Positions 45,544 through 55,088 of a stretch of DNA of 64,000 nt are shown here, in pieces. The stretch covers positions 62,001-126,000 of the forward strand of contig CALXHI010000028.1 of the NCBI GenBank assembly GCA_944388075.1. The letters are read 5' to 3'. Source of the stretch: an uncultured Clostridia bacterium (GTDB lineage Bacteria > Bacillota > Clostridia > Oscillospirales > Ruminococcaceae). The notes under the pieces were generated by a model. It worked only from the letters and a program-made list of their open reading frames with translations. It did no database searches and was not told the DNA's origin. Every line of letters starts with the position of its first letter. Position 1 is the first letter of the stretch. The position numbers and the translations under genes were made by a program.

Positions 45544-45969
45544 TCAGAACGGCGTGGTATTGTCGGAAAGACCGGCTTGTGCCCATGCGGAGCGACCCAT
45601 ACTACCACGATGTACGGGCTTAACCGAACGAACCCGATAGGTCTTGCCGTCCGCAGCGCCCATCGCAGCGATGGCAGCCATGATAGCAGCAACAACCTCG
45701 CTCTCATCCTCAGCAGCTGCCGACTTCGACACCTGCTTGACCGGTGCAACCTGTGCGGCGGGGCGAGCCTTCGGCGTAGGTTCCGGCTTATGGTCAGCGG
45801 AATTGGAACGACGGAACACGGCTCCGGAAAGATAAAGATACAGAATCAAAATCAACAGACCGGCAAATACCACAGCCAAACCAATGATGGTGATGGCAGC
45901 GATGGTATTTCCGCCCATCGTTCCGGTAATCTTTTCTCCTTCCATCAGTGCAATCGGAAGAAATGACAT
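45544..45969 (-). CDS. Decarboxylase gamma-type subunit (OadG-like)
   Basis: A 141-residue protein with one membrane helix (IAAITIIGLAVVFAGLLILILYLYL), a Pro/Ala-rich linker and a conserved tail (EVVAAIMAAIAAMGAADGKTYRVRSVKP) usual for OadG-like subunits that hold the pump together. Start after AAGGAGG. Upstream of oadB in the same transcript. Confidence 0.85.
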   Translation of the reverse strand: MSFLPIALMEGEKITGTMGGNTIAAITIIGLAVVFAGLLILILYLYLSGAVFRRSNSADHKPEPTPKARPAAQVAPVKQVSKSAAAEDESEVVAAIMAAIAAMGAADGKTYRVRSVKPVHRGSMGRSAWAQAGLSDNTTPF

Positions 45970-46001
45970 CGAAAGACCTCCTTTTCACTTTCATATTATC
46001 T

Positions 46002-46030
46002 ATTATACCCCATTTTACCAAAAAACGCAA
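46002..46030 (-). promoter_or_regulatory. Promoter of the oadG-oadB operon
   Basis: TTGCGT and TATAAT on the minus strand with a 17-base spacer, 33 bases before the oadG start. Confidence 0.8.
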
Positions 46031-46388
46031 GCCTTTTTGTACCACTCCGCCGGAAAAGATTCCGCTGCTCAAACCGGGTTATTTCAGTAACACCGTACAA
46101 AACCGCATGCTGTTTCGAAAAAGCCCATGTTCGGCATCTGCCATGTTCTACGAAAATGAAAAAGATACCGATCCATTCTGCCCTGTTTTTCGGCAAGATT
46201 GACAAAACTCTCACAAAGTCTGCACGGTATTTCCGTCTGCGGATTCGTATCGAGCTGCCCTGTTTCGATGAATCATCGTTTTTTATGAATCCGCATGAAA
46301 AAGGTGTGGCTTTTTCGCGAAAATCGGGTAAAATAAGAACGCTGTCGCATGCAGGCGACATATCTTACGAACAGAAAGGACAAACCCT
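46031..46388. other. Intergenic region upstream of the SNF symporter
   Basis: About 360 bases without a convincing gene. A TAAAAT at 46329-46334 may be the symporter minus-10 but has no clear minus-35. The segment TAACACCGTACAAAA near 46088 faintly resembles a MITE end. Nothing else is recognised. Confidence 0.4.
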
Positions 46389-47768
46389 ATGGCAAATGCA
46401 ACTGCACAACAAACGGAAAAAAAAGCAAGCTTTGGCTCGAAACTCGGCTTTGTCTTGGCAGCAGCCGGCTCGGCAGTGGGACTTGGAAACATTTGGCGTT
46501 TCCCCTATCTGGCAGCGAAATACGGCGGCGGATTGTTTTTGATTGTGTATATTATTTTAACCGTTGCCTTTGGCTTTTCCTTAATGATTACAGAAATTGC
46601 CATCGGCAGAAAAACACGCAAAAGCGTCATTGGTGCTTACCAAACCCTGCATCCGAAATTCAAACCCCTCGGTCTGCTTGCGGCCATTGTACCGCTGATT
46701 GTTACGCCCTATTACTGCGTCATCGGCGGCTGGGTTCTGAAATATCTCGCCGTTTTTGCAACCGGTACGCAATCGCAAGCCGCCGATACCGGCAGCTTTT
46801 TCTCCGGCTTCATCAGCTCCACATCGGAATCCACGATTTACTTTTTGATTTACCTGCTGCTGACAGCAGTTGTAGTTCTGTTGGGTGTCGAGAAGGGCAT
46901 CGAGCGCATCAGCAAAATTGTCATGCCGGCACTGATTCTTTTAATTGTCGGCATCGCCATCTATACCATAACCCTTGATGGTGCAGGTGCCGGATTGAAA
47001 TACTACCTCCTGCCCGACCTCCAATCCTTCTCCCTCAAGCAGCTGTTGATCACCGTCACTGCAGCCATGGGACAACTCTTCTATTCGATGTCGCTTGCCA
47101 TGGGTATCCTGATTACCTATGGCTCGTATATGCGCAAGGAGGACGCCCTCGAAAGCTCCGTCCGCCACATCGAGCTGTTCGATACCGGCGTTGCCAGCTT
47201 GGCGGGCTTGATTATCGTGCCGGCAGTATTCGTGTTCTCCGGCGGCAATGCCGATGCCTTGCGGGCAGGACCGAGCCTGATGTTCGTGACCTTACCGAAT
47301 GTGTTTGAATCCATGATTGGCGGTCGCTGGGTCGGATTCGCATTCTTCATCATGGTATCGCTTGCCGCATTGACCTCCTCTATTTCGCTCATGGAAACGG
47401 TCGTTTCCATCATCAGCGAAAAGTTTCACCTCAAGCGAATCCCGAGCTGCCTCATTGCCTTTGGTCTTTGCATTGTCTTGGGCATGGTTTCCGTCCTCGG
47501 CTACAGCATCTGGGATGAAGTGACGATTCTCGGCTATCAGATGCTCGATTTCTTTGATTTTATCAGCAACAATGTGCTCATGCCAATCGTCGCACTGCTG
47601 ACCTGTATTTTGATCGGCTATGTTGTGAAGGTCAAAACCATCGAGGACGAGGTCGAGGAATGCGGGCATACCTTCCGTGCGAAGAAGCTGTTTCGGGTGA
47701 TGATCAAGTATGTCTGCCCGATTTGCATGGTCATCATCCTGATTACGCCTTTTGTCATCAAGTTGTGA
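46389..47768 (+). CDS. Sodium-dependent SNF-family symporter
   Basis: A neurotransmitter:sodium symporter homologue (LeuT fold), 459 residues, probably an amino-acid importer. The first helix GFVLAAAGSAVGLGNIWRFPYLAA holds the sodium- and substrate-binding signature; about eleven or twelve helices follow. It may use the sodium gradient made by the decarboxylase pump encoded divergently next door. Start after GAAAGGAC. Confidence 0.93.
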   Translation: MANATAQQTEKKASFGSKLGFVLAAAGSAVGLGNIWRFPYLAAKYGGGLFLIVYIILTVAFGFSLMITEIAIGRKTRKSVIGAYQTLHPKFKPLGLLAAIVPLIVTPYYCVIGGWVLKYLAVFATGTQSQAADTGSFFSGFISSTSESTIYFLIYLLLTAVVVLLGVEKGIERISKIVMPALILLIVGIAIYTITLDGAGAGLKYYLLPDLQSFSLKQLLITVTAAMGQLFYSMSLAMGILITYGSYMRKEDALESSVRHIELFDTGVASLAGLIIVPAVFVFSGGNADALRAGPSLMFVTLPNVFESMIGGRWVGFAFFIMVSLAALTSSISLMETVVSIISEKFHLKRIPSCLIAFGLCIVLGMVSVLGYSIWDEVTILGYQMLDFFDFISNNVLMPIVALLTCILIGYVVKVKTIEDEVEECGHTFRAKKLFRVMIKYVCPICMVIILITPFVIKL

Positions 47769-47814
47769 TTTTTCTGTTCGCTGCAAAAAAACGAAACAAC
47801 CCTCCAAAATCCCC

Positions 47815-47843
47815 TTGACATTTGTAGAACGATTTGATATAAT
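47815..47843 (+). promoter_or_regulatory. pspA promoter (full consensus)
   Basis: TTGACA, 17 bases, TATAAT: a perfect vegetative core, 119 bases before the pspA start. A sigma-54 type site, usual for proteobacterial psp, is not seen. Confidence 0.9.
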
Positions 47844-47961
47844 AGAAACAACATCATGTGTTTGCCCGATACAGGTCAGCCGGATGTATCTCACAGCATC
47901 GCCGTACAGCAGCGGCGACATACAAATTTCAATGAAGATTTCGATATACAGGAGGTTTGAG

Positions 47962-48705
47962 ATGGGTATTTTTTCCAGAATCAGCGACATTTTGAAGGCG
48001 AATATCAATGATCTGCTCGACAAGGCGGAGGATCCGGAGAAGCTCGTAAAGCAGATTATCGTTGACATGCAAAAGGAATTGACCAAATCGACACAGGCTC
48101 TGGGCAAGGCAGTTGCCAGTGAGCGTATGGTTGAGAGGCAGTACCGCAATGCTTGTGCCGTTTCGGCAAGCTGGGAGAGCCGTGCAAAGGCTGCGCTGAA
48201 GGCAGGCGATGCGGAGCTCGCAAAGAAGGCACTCGCTTCCAAGGTCAAGGCAGACGAGGATGTTGCCAACTACCGTGAAATGTATGAGACCATCTCCAAC
48301 CAAACCGAAGCCATTCGTTCTCAGGTTGAGGTGCTCAAGTCCAAGCTCCAGGAAGCAAAGAGCCGTGAGGCCATGCTGATTGCCCGTTCGCAGATGGCAG
48401 ATACCACCCGTGAACTCGCAAAGTCCATGGGCGGCATCGATACCAATAGCGGGTTCGATAAGCTCTCCAAGATGGAGGAGAAAATCGAACGAAAGGAAGC
48501 AGAGGCGGCTGCATTCGTTGAAATTGCAGGCTCGGGTAAGCCCGAAGAAGTTGCAACCTTCGAGGAACTGGAACGCAATGCCAAGGTCGATTCCGAACTG
48601 GAGCGTCTGATGTCCGAGATGGGTATGCTGCCGGAGGTTTCGGCAGAACCAGCCGCCACAGTCGAGCTCCCGCTGCCGGATACCACTGATGCAGCTCCGC
48701 TTTGA
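47962..48705 (+). CDS. pspA: Phage shock protein A / IM30 family
   Basis: A 247-residue, almost wholly helical ESCRT-III-like membrane-remodelling protein. It begins MGIFSRISDILKANINDLLDKAEDPEKLV, the amphipathic membrane helix of PspA/Vipp1, and continues as a long coiled coil, with a short acidic tail. The ATG at 47962 follows AGGAGG; the longer reading includes the promoter and is rejected. Probable role: envelope stress. Confidence 0.93.
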   Translation: MGIFSRISDILKANINDLLDKAEDPEKLVKQIIVDMQKELTKSTQALGKAVASERMVERQYRNACAVSASWESRAKAALKAGDAELAKKALASKVKADEDVANYREMYETISNQTEAIRSQVEVLKSKLQEAKSREAMLIARSQMADTTRELAKSMGGIDTNSGFDKLSKMEEKIERKEAEAAAFVEIAGSGKPEEVATFEELERNAKVDSELERLMSEMGMLPEVSAEPAATVELPLPDTTDAAPL

Positions 48706-48730
48706 TTGCTGCGCAATTGCATGAAGTGAG

Positions 48731-48765
48731 AGCACAGTTTCACACGCAGTGGGACTGTGCTTTTT
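48731..48765 (+). terminator. pspA terminator
   Basis: AGCACAGT pairs with ACTGTGCT, with partial inner pairing, then five Ts. Confidence 0.8.
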
Positions 48766-48814
48766 CCTACTTACGAAGATAGAATCATGGATGTGTAAAA
48801 TAGGAGGAGATACT

Positions 48815-49816
48815 ATGTCAATGCAAGGCAGAAGAATTCGATGGGATCGTGTGATTATCGTTGCTGTGATCCTGATTGCCCTGATTTTCGCACTGGGCTC
48901 TTGCATCAGTTCCTGTACCAGATCGCTGGATAAGGAGGATTCATCCTCGCAGTCCGGTATCCTCGATTCGCTCAGTTCCCGACAGGAAAGCTCGATGCTC
49001 GACAGCAGCACGCCGGATGGCTCTACCCCCGACAGCAGTGCATCCTCAATTGCAGAGAATCTCTCTGCCTACAAGGAAGAGATCATGAACGCCGATGCCA
49101 TCTATCGGGGTAATCTCGTGCTGGTCAATGGGGAGAATCCGAGCCACCTCTCCGAGGAAGAGCTGGATCTAGTTAAACTCGCTACGATGGCAGATCGTCC
49201 GGACTGCTACCAGATTTCCTACCCCGCCTACACCACCGTCAACAGCACGGTTGCAGCACAGTTTAACCGCATGATTTCTGCTTACTATGCTGCCACCGGC
49301 AACAAGGATATTATGTTCAACTACGGCTATCTTGCGATCGGCAAGGAAAAGAGCAATCCCGAATCCGCCAGCGGTCTTGACATCCAGCTCCACCTCAAAA
49401 AAGCAGACGGCAGCTATGATTACATCACCGATACCGGCACCTATTCCTGGATTTACAAGAATATGGCAAAATACGGCTTTGTTCTGCGCTATCCCACCGA
49501 GAAAGCCGAACAAACCGGTGAGAAGGGTTCGACCTACTCCTTCCGCTATGTCGGTCTGCCCCATGCTGCATACATGACCGAGCAGAATCTCTGCCTTGAG
49601 GAATATCTCGACCTGCTCAAGAATTCCTACAGCTATGGCACTGCCATGCTCGAATACACCTGCCCATACGACCAGAAGCCTTATGCCATCTACTATGTGC
49701 CGGCAAGCATGAGCGGCAGCACAAGCGCCCCCGTACCGACCACCGGTACTTACGAAATCTCCGGCAACAATGTCGATGGCTTCATCGTCACGGTGGCTCG
49801 CAGCAGCGTCAACTAA
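48815..49816 (+). CDS. VanY/LdcB-like protein without zinc ligands
   Basis: A 333-residue envelope protein: N-terminal helix ending in a lipobox-like LGSC (Cys30), a Ser/Asp-rich linker (40-80), then a domain that follows M15B D,D-/L,D-carboxypeptidases closely (SWIYKNMAKYGFVLRYPTEK; FRYVGLPHAAYM; CLEEYLDLL). At the catalytic sites the expected HxxGxAxD reads SASGLDIQ (Ser184 for His, Gln191 for Asp) and ExWH reads STYS (Ser239 for Glu, Ser242 for His). Probably a non-enzymatic wall-binding protein. Start after TAGGAGG. Confidence 0.75.
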   Translation: MSMQGRRIRWDRVIIVAVILIALIFALGSCISSCTRSLDKEDSSSQSGILDSLSSRQESSMLDSSTPDGSTPDSSASSIAENLSAYKEEIMNADAIYRGNLVLVNGENPSHLSEEELDLVKLATMADRPDCYQISYPAYTTVNSTVAAQFNRMISAYYAATGNKDIMFNYGYLAIGKEKSNPESASGLDIQLHLKKADGSYDYITDTGTYSWIYKNMAKYGFVLRYPTEKAEQTGEKGSTYSFRYVGLPHAAYMTEQNLCLEEYLDLLKNSYSYGTAMLEYTCPYDQKPYAIYYVPASMSGSTSAPVPTTGTYEISGNNVDGFIVTVARSSVN

Positions 49817-49849
49817 TCGACGTTCATCTCACGAAAGGAGGTGCATCGC

Positions 49850-50425
49850 ATGAAACTGCGCTCTACCGTCCGACAAGCGTTCGCACGCCTTTGGGCAGCC
49901 CTGCGCAAACCCTTTTCTCGCTTTCGCAAAGCAAAGCAAGCAAAGAGCAAAGTTCCGCTTTCCGTCGTCATTCTACCGCAGTCCATCCACTACTTTGACG
50001 GTGCATTTACGATGATGGCACCTCACGATATGGTTGTACAGAGTCGGCAGTCCAATGAACTGCTGCTGGTTTCCCGCTCCCTGCCGCTGCGTATCTCCAT
50101 TCAAACGCTTGTCTTTTCCGTACCGATTCATAAGCTGACCGCCGAAGATATTCTCGAACATTTCGATGCACAATTTTCGCATATGTATGTGCAGAGCTTT
50201 CAACGCAGCTATCTCGGACACACACCCACCCTGACCATTCACTTCCGCTATCTCCAAACCTCGTACAATCATGCTCGTTCCAAATCGGCAGTCTTTCACT
50301 TGATTCAAACAAAGGAAATTACCTACCTGCTGACCTTTTACGAGCGCACCGCCCAGACAGAACCCATCATTGATGCCATGCTCCACACCATTCAGATAAA
50401 AAAACACCGTTCCGCACGGCATTGA
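49850..50425 (+). CDS. Uncharacterised protein, basic N-terminus
   Basis: A 191-residue protein not recognised. The first 40 residues are strongly basic (Arg/Lys-rich, RKPFSRFRKAKQAKSK), followed by a mixed alpha/beta domain with no membrane helix or signal peptide. The ATG at 49850 with AAAGGAGG 8 bases upstream is favoured over a GTG three codons earlier. A terminator follows. Confidence 0.65.
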   Translation: MKLRSTVRQAFARLWAALRKPFSRFRKAKQAKSKVPLSVVILPQSIHYFDGAFTMMAPHDMVVQSRQSNELLLVSRSLPLRISIQTLVFSVPIHKLTAEDILEHFDAQFSHMYVQSFQRSYLGHTPTLTIHFRYLQTSYNHARSKSAVFHLIQTKEITYLLTFYERTAQTEPIIDAMLHTIQIKKHRSARH

Positions 50426-50461
50426 AAACTCGTAGCAGATTCTGTCGAATCAGCATAGTAT

Positions 50462-50499
50462 AAAGCAGTCCCCTCTCCATATGAGGCGGACTGCTTTTT
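50462..50499 (+). terminator. Terminator after the 49850 gene
   Basis: AAAGCAGTCC pairs with GGACTGCTTT, with an inner CCTC/GAGG pair, then Ts. Confidence 0.87.
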
Positions 50500-50527
50500 C
50501 ATATGCAATCGAAAGGAAGTGATTCTC

Positions 50528-50725
50528 TTGGAAACACGATTTCTGCTCCCGACGGAGACCTATGCTGAGAAAGCCAAACGTCTGCTCGAATCGCACCGTC
50601 TTCCCTTTCATGTCAAACGCATGACAACTTCGGAGGGCTGTACCTTTGCCTTTCGGGTCAATGCACCGCCCGAAACGGTATTTCCGTTGTTACAGCAGTA
50701 CGGTCTGCCCTTTCAGCGTCGTTGA
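50528..50725 (+). CDS. DUF3343-like small protein (putative sulfur/selenium carrier)
   Basis: A 65-residue protein (RFLLPTETYAEKAKRLLESH near the start, then a GCTFAFRVNAP strand) similar to the DUF3343 family that sits beside cysteine desulfurase-like genes. A TTG start at 50528 is preferred since GAAAGGAA is too close to the GTG at 50519. A single Cys is present in SEGCTFAF. It is 30 bases upstream of the desulfurase gene. The carrier role is a family-level inference. Confidence 0.6.
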   Translation: METRFLLPTETYAEKAKRLLESHRLPFHVKRMTTSEGCTFAFRVNAPPETVFPLLQQYGLPFQRR

Positions 50726-50755
50726 GCGTACGGCATCGAAAGGAGGTTTTTCCCG

Positions 50756-51883
50756 ATGCGCACAACGGCTCCCATTTATTTTGACAATGCCGCCACCAGC
50801 TTTCCGAAACCGCCGCCGGTGCATACGGCTGTGGCATCTGCTATGCGTACGGCAGGCGGCAATCCGGGACGGGGTGGGCATATCCTCTCACAGCGCGCCG
50901 GTGCTGTCGTCTATCACGCCAGAGAAACCGCTGCCGCATGCTTTCAAGGTGCGCCAGAACGGGTTGTGTTTACGCTCAACTGCACCCATGCGCTGAACCT
51001 TGCCATTCAGGGCAGCCTGCGTCCCGGCGACCATGTGATTTGCAGCGATCTGGAGCATAATTCCGTCATTCGGCCGATTGTCGCTCTGGCGAAGTCCGGA
51101 CACATTGTATACAGCATCGCCCATGTTGAGCCGGACGATGCCCAAACCGTTGCCAATTTTCGTGCGCTGATTCGCCCGAATACCAAAGCAATCGTCTGTA
51201 CGATGGTCAGCAATGTGACCGGGCAGATTCTGCCATGGCGTGCGCTTATCTCGCTCTGTCAGGCGCATGGCATCCGCTTCATTGCCGATGGCGCACAGGC
51301 TTGCGGCATTCTGCCCATCACGCTCGAACCGAATATGCTGCTCTGTACCGCCGGGCACAAAGGTCTGTATGGCACGATGGGAACCGGCATGCTGCTCTCC
51401 GCCGAAGGCATTGCGCTCACGCCGCTCATGCAGGGCGGAACCGGTTCGCTCTCGCATTCACTCCAACAACCGGAGTTTCTGCCCGATGCCCTCGAAGCCG
51501 GTACGGTCAATGTTCCCGGCATTGCCGCACTCGATGCCGGTATGCAATGGGTGCAGGAAAAAGGCATTGACACGCTCTATCGCCATGAAACTGCCCTCTG
51601 TGAACGTCTGCTTGCGGGGCTTGCTGCCATTCCCGATGCGGTTGTATACCGGCATCCGCAAGGCAACTATGCGCCGGTCGTATCGTTCACGCTAAAACGA
51701 GAGCTGCCCTCGGATACCGCAGAACGGCTTTTTGCGGCAGGCTTCTGTGTTCGGGCAGGGCTGCACTGCGCACCGCTTGCCCATCGAGCCATCGGTACGG
51801 CAGAGCATGGTACGATTCGCTTCTCCCCATCCCCAATGAACACGCCCGCAGAGGTACAGCGATTTCTGCAAGTCCTACGCTAA
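50756..51883 (+). CDS. Cysteine desulfurase family aminotransferase (class V)
   Basis: A PLP enzyme of 375 residues that likely takes sulfur (or selenium) from cysteine. It has YFDNAATSFPKPP at the start, DLEHNSVIRPI, the PLP lysine in TAGHKGLYG (Lys202), and the persulfide-carrying Cys338 in RAGLHCAPLAH. Of the SufS/Csd-like branch rather than housekeeping IscS. No scaffold genes are near. Paired with the DUF3343 protein. Start after AAAGGAGG. Confidence 0.9.
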   Translation: MRTTAPIYFDNAATSFPKPPPVHTAVASAMRTAGGNPGRGGHILSQRAGAVVYHARETAAACFQGAPERVVFTLNCTHALNLAIQGSLRPGDHVICSDLEHNSVIRPIVALAKSGHIVYSIAHVEPDDAQTVANFRALIRPNTKAIVCTMVSNVTGQILPWRALISLCQAHGIRFIADGAQACGILPITLEPNMLLCTAGHKGLYGTMGTGMLLSAEGIALTPLMQGGTGSLSHSLQQPEFLPDALEAGTVNVPGIAALDAGMQWVQEKGIDTLYRHETALCERLLAGLAAIPDAVVYRHPQGNYAPVVSFTLKRELPSDTAERLFAAGFCVRAGLHCAPLAHRAIGTAEHGTIRFSPSPMNTPAEVQRFLQVLR

Positions 51884-51894
51884 CCCAAAACAAC

Positions 51895-51929
51895 AACAAG
51901 CTAGCACCCCCAATGGATGCTAGCTTGTT
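51895..51929. terminator. Bidirectional terminator
   Basis: A perfect 12-base stem AACAAGCTAGCA/TGCTAGCTTGTT between converging genes, with T-rich ends on both sides. Confidence 0.87.
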
Positions 51930-51932
51930 TCC

Positions 51933-52703
51933 TTACAACGGCAGCGGAATGCCGTCCGGATAGCGCACAATCGCAATCATGGTGATATTGTCCTTGCCGC
52001 CCTTCGACAGTGCCAGCTCCACCAGCTGTTGCAGTCGTTCGGGCATAGGGTTTGCTTCTGCCAACGCTTCCTCGATTTCATAGGGCGTCACATAGTCGGT
52101 CAGCCCGTCCGAGCAAAGCAGTATCACATCGCCCCAGCGCATGCCCTCTGCGATCTCCGTCACATCGGGCTGCGGTACGGAATCCAGATTGCCAATCACC
52201 GGCAGCACGATATTCCGATGGGTGTGTACCTTTTTCTCCTCGCTAGTGATAGACCCCTCGTCATAAAGCATCTGTACCAGTGTCTGGTCACGGCTGAGCT
52301 GTTCGAGTATGCCGCCTCGATAGCGGTACAAACGAGAATCACCGACATTGAATGTATGCAACCCATGCGTTTCATCAATCGCAATGCCGCAAAGCGTGGT
52401 CTGCATATTGCGCATATCGCCATGCTTTTTACCCTGTGTAGCGATGAAATGGTGTACGTCCAGAATTTGTCGGGTCAAGTTGATTTTCTTGCTGTAACGC
52501 ACAACGGAGAGCTTCTCCAAACATCGCCGAGATGCAATTTCGCCTGCCTGCTCTCCGGACACCCCATCGCAGACCGCTGCCAAGAACGGTGCTTCGATGC
52601 CGAGCTGCAATGCGCCATCCGTCCGCACCGTGCGATGAATCATCATGCAGTCCTCATTGTGCGTCATGACGCCCGTTTCGGTTATGCCGCAACAGTAATA
52701 CAT
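51933..52703 (-). CDS. PP2C-type serine/threonine phosphatase
   Basis: A 256-residue metal-dependent phosphatase, probably acting on Ser/Thr-phosphorylated proteins. Motifs are THNEDCMMI, AAVCDGVSGEQAGE, FNVGDSRLYRYRGG, LLCSDGLTDYV and GGKDNITMI, with all the metal-binding aspartates. The ATG at 52703 lies behind GGGAGG. No partner kinase is in the window. Follows the ArsC/Spx-like gene by 11 bases. Confidence 0.92.
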   Translation of the reverse strand: MYYCCGITETGVMTHNEDCMMIHRTVRTDGALQLGIEAPFLAAVCDGVSGEQAGEIASRRCLEKLSVVRYSKKINLTRQILDVHHFIATQGKKHGDMRNMQTTLCGIAIDETHGLHTFNVGDSRLYRYRGGILEQLSRDQTLVQMLYDEGSITSEEKKVHTHRNIVLPVIGNLDSVPQPDVTEIAEGMRWGDVILLCSDGLTDYVTPYEIEEALAEANPMPERLQQLVELALSKGGKDNITMIAIVRYPDGIPLPL

Positions 52704-52714
52704 ATGCCCTCCCG

Positions 52715-53059
52715 TTATGGTTTCGCCTTCAGCCAAGCCGTCCAGACCGCCGTACCGTCCCCGACTGTCGCCCGTTGTCCGTCCCGTACAATCGGCGTAC
52801 GGAGCAGTGCAGGCGCTTCGCAGAGCTTTTCCTTCTGGGCATCGGGCAGTAGGGTGCGCACAAGAGCCGCATCCGGATGCTTGTCATCGATCAGCAGGGC
52901 AATATCCCCGACCGACCGAATGACGCTCTCCAGCTCTCGCTTGCTCATACCCTTGCTCGGCAGGTCGATCCGCTGAAAGCGAATACCTCGTTCCTTGAAA
53001 AAGCGCTCCGCTTTTTTGGTATCGAAGCATTTGGATTTTCCGAAAATTTGAATGTTCAT
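52715..53059 (-). CDS. ArsC/Spx-family thioredoxin-fold protein
   Basis: A 114-residue protein. MNIQIFGKSKCFDTKKAERFF has one N-terminal cysteine (Cys11) rather than the CxxC of Spx, and RTPIVRDGQRATVG is the conserved cis-Pro loop. Matches the ArsC/Spx/YffB superfamily; the function (reductase or regulator) is open. The start follows GAGAGGA, 10 bases after the PBP stop. Confidence 0.85.
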   Translation of the reverse strand: MNIQIFGKSKCFDTKKAERFFKERGIRFQRIDLPSKGMSKRELESVIRSVGDIALLIDDKHPDAALVRTLLPDAQKEKLCEAPALLRTPIVRDGQRATVGDGTAVWTAWLKAKP

Positions 53060-53069
53060 GGAATTCCTC

Positions 53070-55088
53070 TCATTCTGCCAGAGCCATGCCGATGGTTGAA
53101 TCCGGATAATATTCGGCATACAGCTCCAAAATCTGCCGCACCATATATTTTGCATTCTTGCCGCCCTCAATCATCGCACAGAATGCGATCTCCGGATCGT
53201 CTGCCGGTGCATAGCCAATGACAAAGCTATCCGTGCCACGAGGCGACTGCGGCGTACCGGTCTTGATGGCAACATCGAATCCCAGCCGGTTGAGATCATA
53301 TTCGGTCGGCATACGGGTCTGTGCCGCACCGATCATGCCATCCTCTATCATTTGGAAAATGCCGGTATTGTCCTGTGCGATTGTTTGCACGCTTTCCGGC
53401 TCAGACTCGGAAAGCGTTTGCGTCATGGCATTGTTCCAAACAGCATCGACCAAATGCGGTCGATAGCGTACCCCATCATTCGCAAGGGTACTGGCGACAA
53501 CTGCCATTTGCAGCGGTGTGACCTGAATCTCGGACTGTCCGATGGCAGCCTGTACAATTTCGCCGACATACCAGTCAATCCCCAGACGCTCAAAGGTTTC
53601 CGGACATGCCAGATAGCCGGCACTGTCACCCGATTCCAGTCCGAGCGATGCGCCAAGCCCGAACAGCTTCTCGTACTCGACCAGACGATCAATGCCGAGC
53701 TTTAACCCAAGCTCATAGAAAAAAATGTTACACGACACGGTAATTGCACGGGTCACGCCGATATACTTATGATTGCCGGTACAGCGATATGTTGAATCAA
53801 TATAGTGAAATTCCCGATTACAGAAATACCGACTGCTGCTGTTGATGATACCGGTATCCAGACCTGCCGTTGCAGTAATGGTCTTGAAGGTCGAACCGGG
53901 ACGGTACAGACCATCGGTCGCACGGTTGACCAGCGGCGTATTTTCGGTATTGGCAACCGCACTGTAATCGTCGAGCAAAATGTTGAGGTCATAGGTCGGT
54001 GCTGTCGCCATCCCCAAAACGGCGTTGCTGTCGGTATCGAGTACCACAATCGCACCGCAATTGGCATCCCGGCATTCGTCCTCGTGGGTACGCAGATAGC
54101 GGCAAAAATCGGAAAGCAATGCCTGCAAATCCGTCTGAAAACCGCTGTTGACTGTCAATTGCAGCGTATGTCCGCCGACCGGCTCTTGCGTAACGGTCAC
54201 ACCGGAGACCTCCCCATTCGTGACGGTGATCTCCTTCACACCGTTCTCGCCGCGCAGCTCCGATTCAAAGGTACGCTCCAAACCGGTTTTGCCGACCCAA
54301 TCGGAGAGCGCATAGCTGTCATCGGCAGAGGAAAGCGTCTCGAATTCCTCCTGCGTATAAATCGGACCGATATAGCCGATCTCATGGGGCAGTACATCGC
54401 CTCGTTCAATCGTGCGAATGGCTTCTTCGACCACATTCACGCCACGCAATTCCAGCCGCAGCTCCTTGATTCGCATCACCATGTTGATATCAATGTCATT
54501 GGCAAGATAGAACACATTGGACATCGAAAAGCCTCTCGCCAACATCTCATACCGCAATCCGGCAATGGTACGCTGCTCGGGCTGTGTATAGGTATCCGCA
54601 ATGTCATAATCGGAAATCAGCTTGTCAATGCAATTCTCGGCCGTGGCGTAGTCATTGAGGTTGAGCATTTTCTTGAGCTTGGAAATCGCCTGCTCGTCCT
54701 CGGCTTCAAAGGTATAGGGCAGTTCTTTGGAAATCGGCAGTGTATCGTTCCAATCATAGCCGGAATCTGCAAGCAGCTGCGTGATGTTCAGCAAAATGGC
54801 ATTCCCCTCTGCTGCATCGGACGGAAAAAACGCTTTCTCGACAATCAGGCTGTAACCGATTTTGTTGGAAACGATTGCTTCACCATTGCAGTCCACAATC
54901 TCCCCACGGTTTGCCTGCATGACCTGCGAATAGACGGAAACCCGATCGACCTTGACCGGCGCATCGTCCGTCGAAACGATTTGTAACATCAGCAAGCGGT
55001 ATATTGCCGCCACGGTCGCTGCCAATACCAATAAAATCAAGAAACTGCTGCGAAACAGCTGTGACAGCTGCTTTACAATTTCTTTCAT
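53070..55088 (-). CDS. Class B penicillin-binding protein (PBP2-like)
   Basis: A 672-residue D,D-transpeptidase that cross-links peptidoglycan. It has an N-terminal membrane helix (SFLILLVLAATVAAIYRLLML), a dimerisation domain (ANRGEIVDCNGEAI), and the penicillin-binding motifs STFK, SCN and KTGT. Start after GAGGTGG. No mreC/rodA neighbours, so elongation or division cannot be decided. Confidence 0.93.
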   Translation of the reverse strand: MKEIVKQLSQLFRSSFLILLVLAATVAAIYRLLMLQIVSTDDAPVKVDRVSVYSQVMQANRGEIVDCNGEAIVSNKIGYSLIVEKAFFPSDAAEGNAILLNITQLLADSGYDWNDTLPISKELPYTFEAEDEQAISKLKKMLNLNDYATAENCIDKLISDYDIADTYTQPEQRTIAGLRYEMLARGFSMSNVFYLANDIDINMVMRIKELRLELRGVNVVEEAIRTIERGDVLPHEIGYIGPIYTQEEFETLSSADDSYALSDWVGKTGLERTFESELRGENGVKEITVTNGEVSGVTVTQEPVGGHTLQLTVNSGFQTDLQALLSDFCRYLRTHEDECRDANCGAIVVLDTDSNAVLGMATAPTYDLNILLDDYSAVANTENTPLVNRATDGLYRPGSTFKTITATAGLDTGIINSSSRYFCNREFHYIDSTYRCTGNHKYIGVTRAITVSCNIFFYELGLKLGIDRLVEYEKLFGLGASLGLESGDSAGYLACPETFERLGIDWYVGEIVQAAIGQSEIQVTPLQMAVVASTLANDGVRYRPHLVDAVWNNAMTQTLSESEPESVQTIAQDNTGIFQMIEDGMIGAAQTRMPTEYDLNRLGFDVAIKTGTPQSPRGTDSFVIGYAPADDPEIAFCAMIEGGKNAKYMVRQILELYAEYYPDSTIGMALAE

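Noticed and set aside
46083..46105. A fifth MITE end near the oadG/symporter intergenic region
   Set aside because: Only about 11 scattered matches to the terminal sequence, no partner end and no flanking TA.
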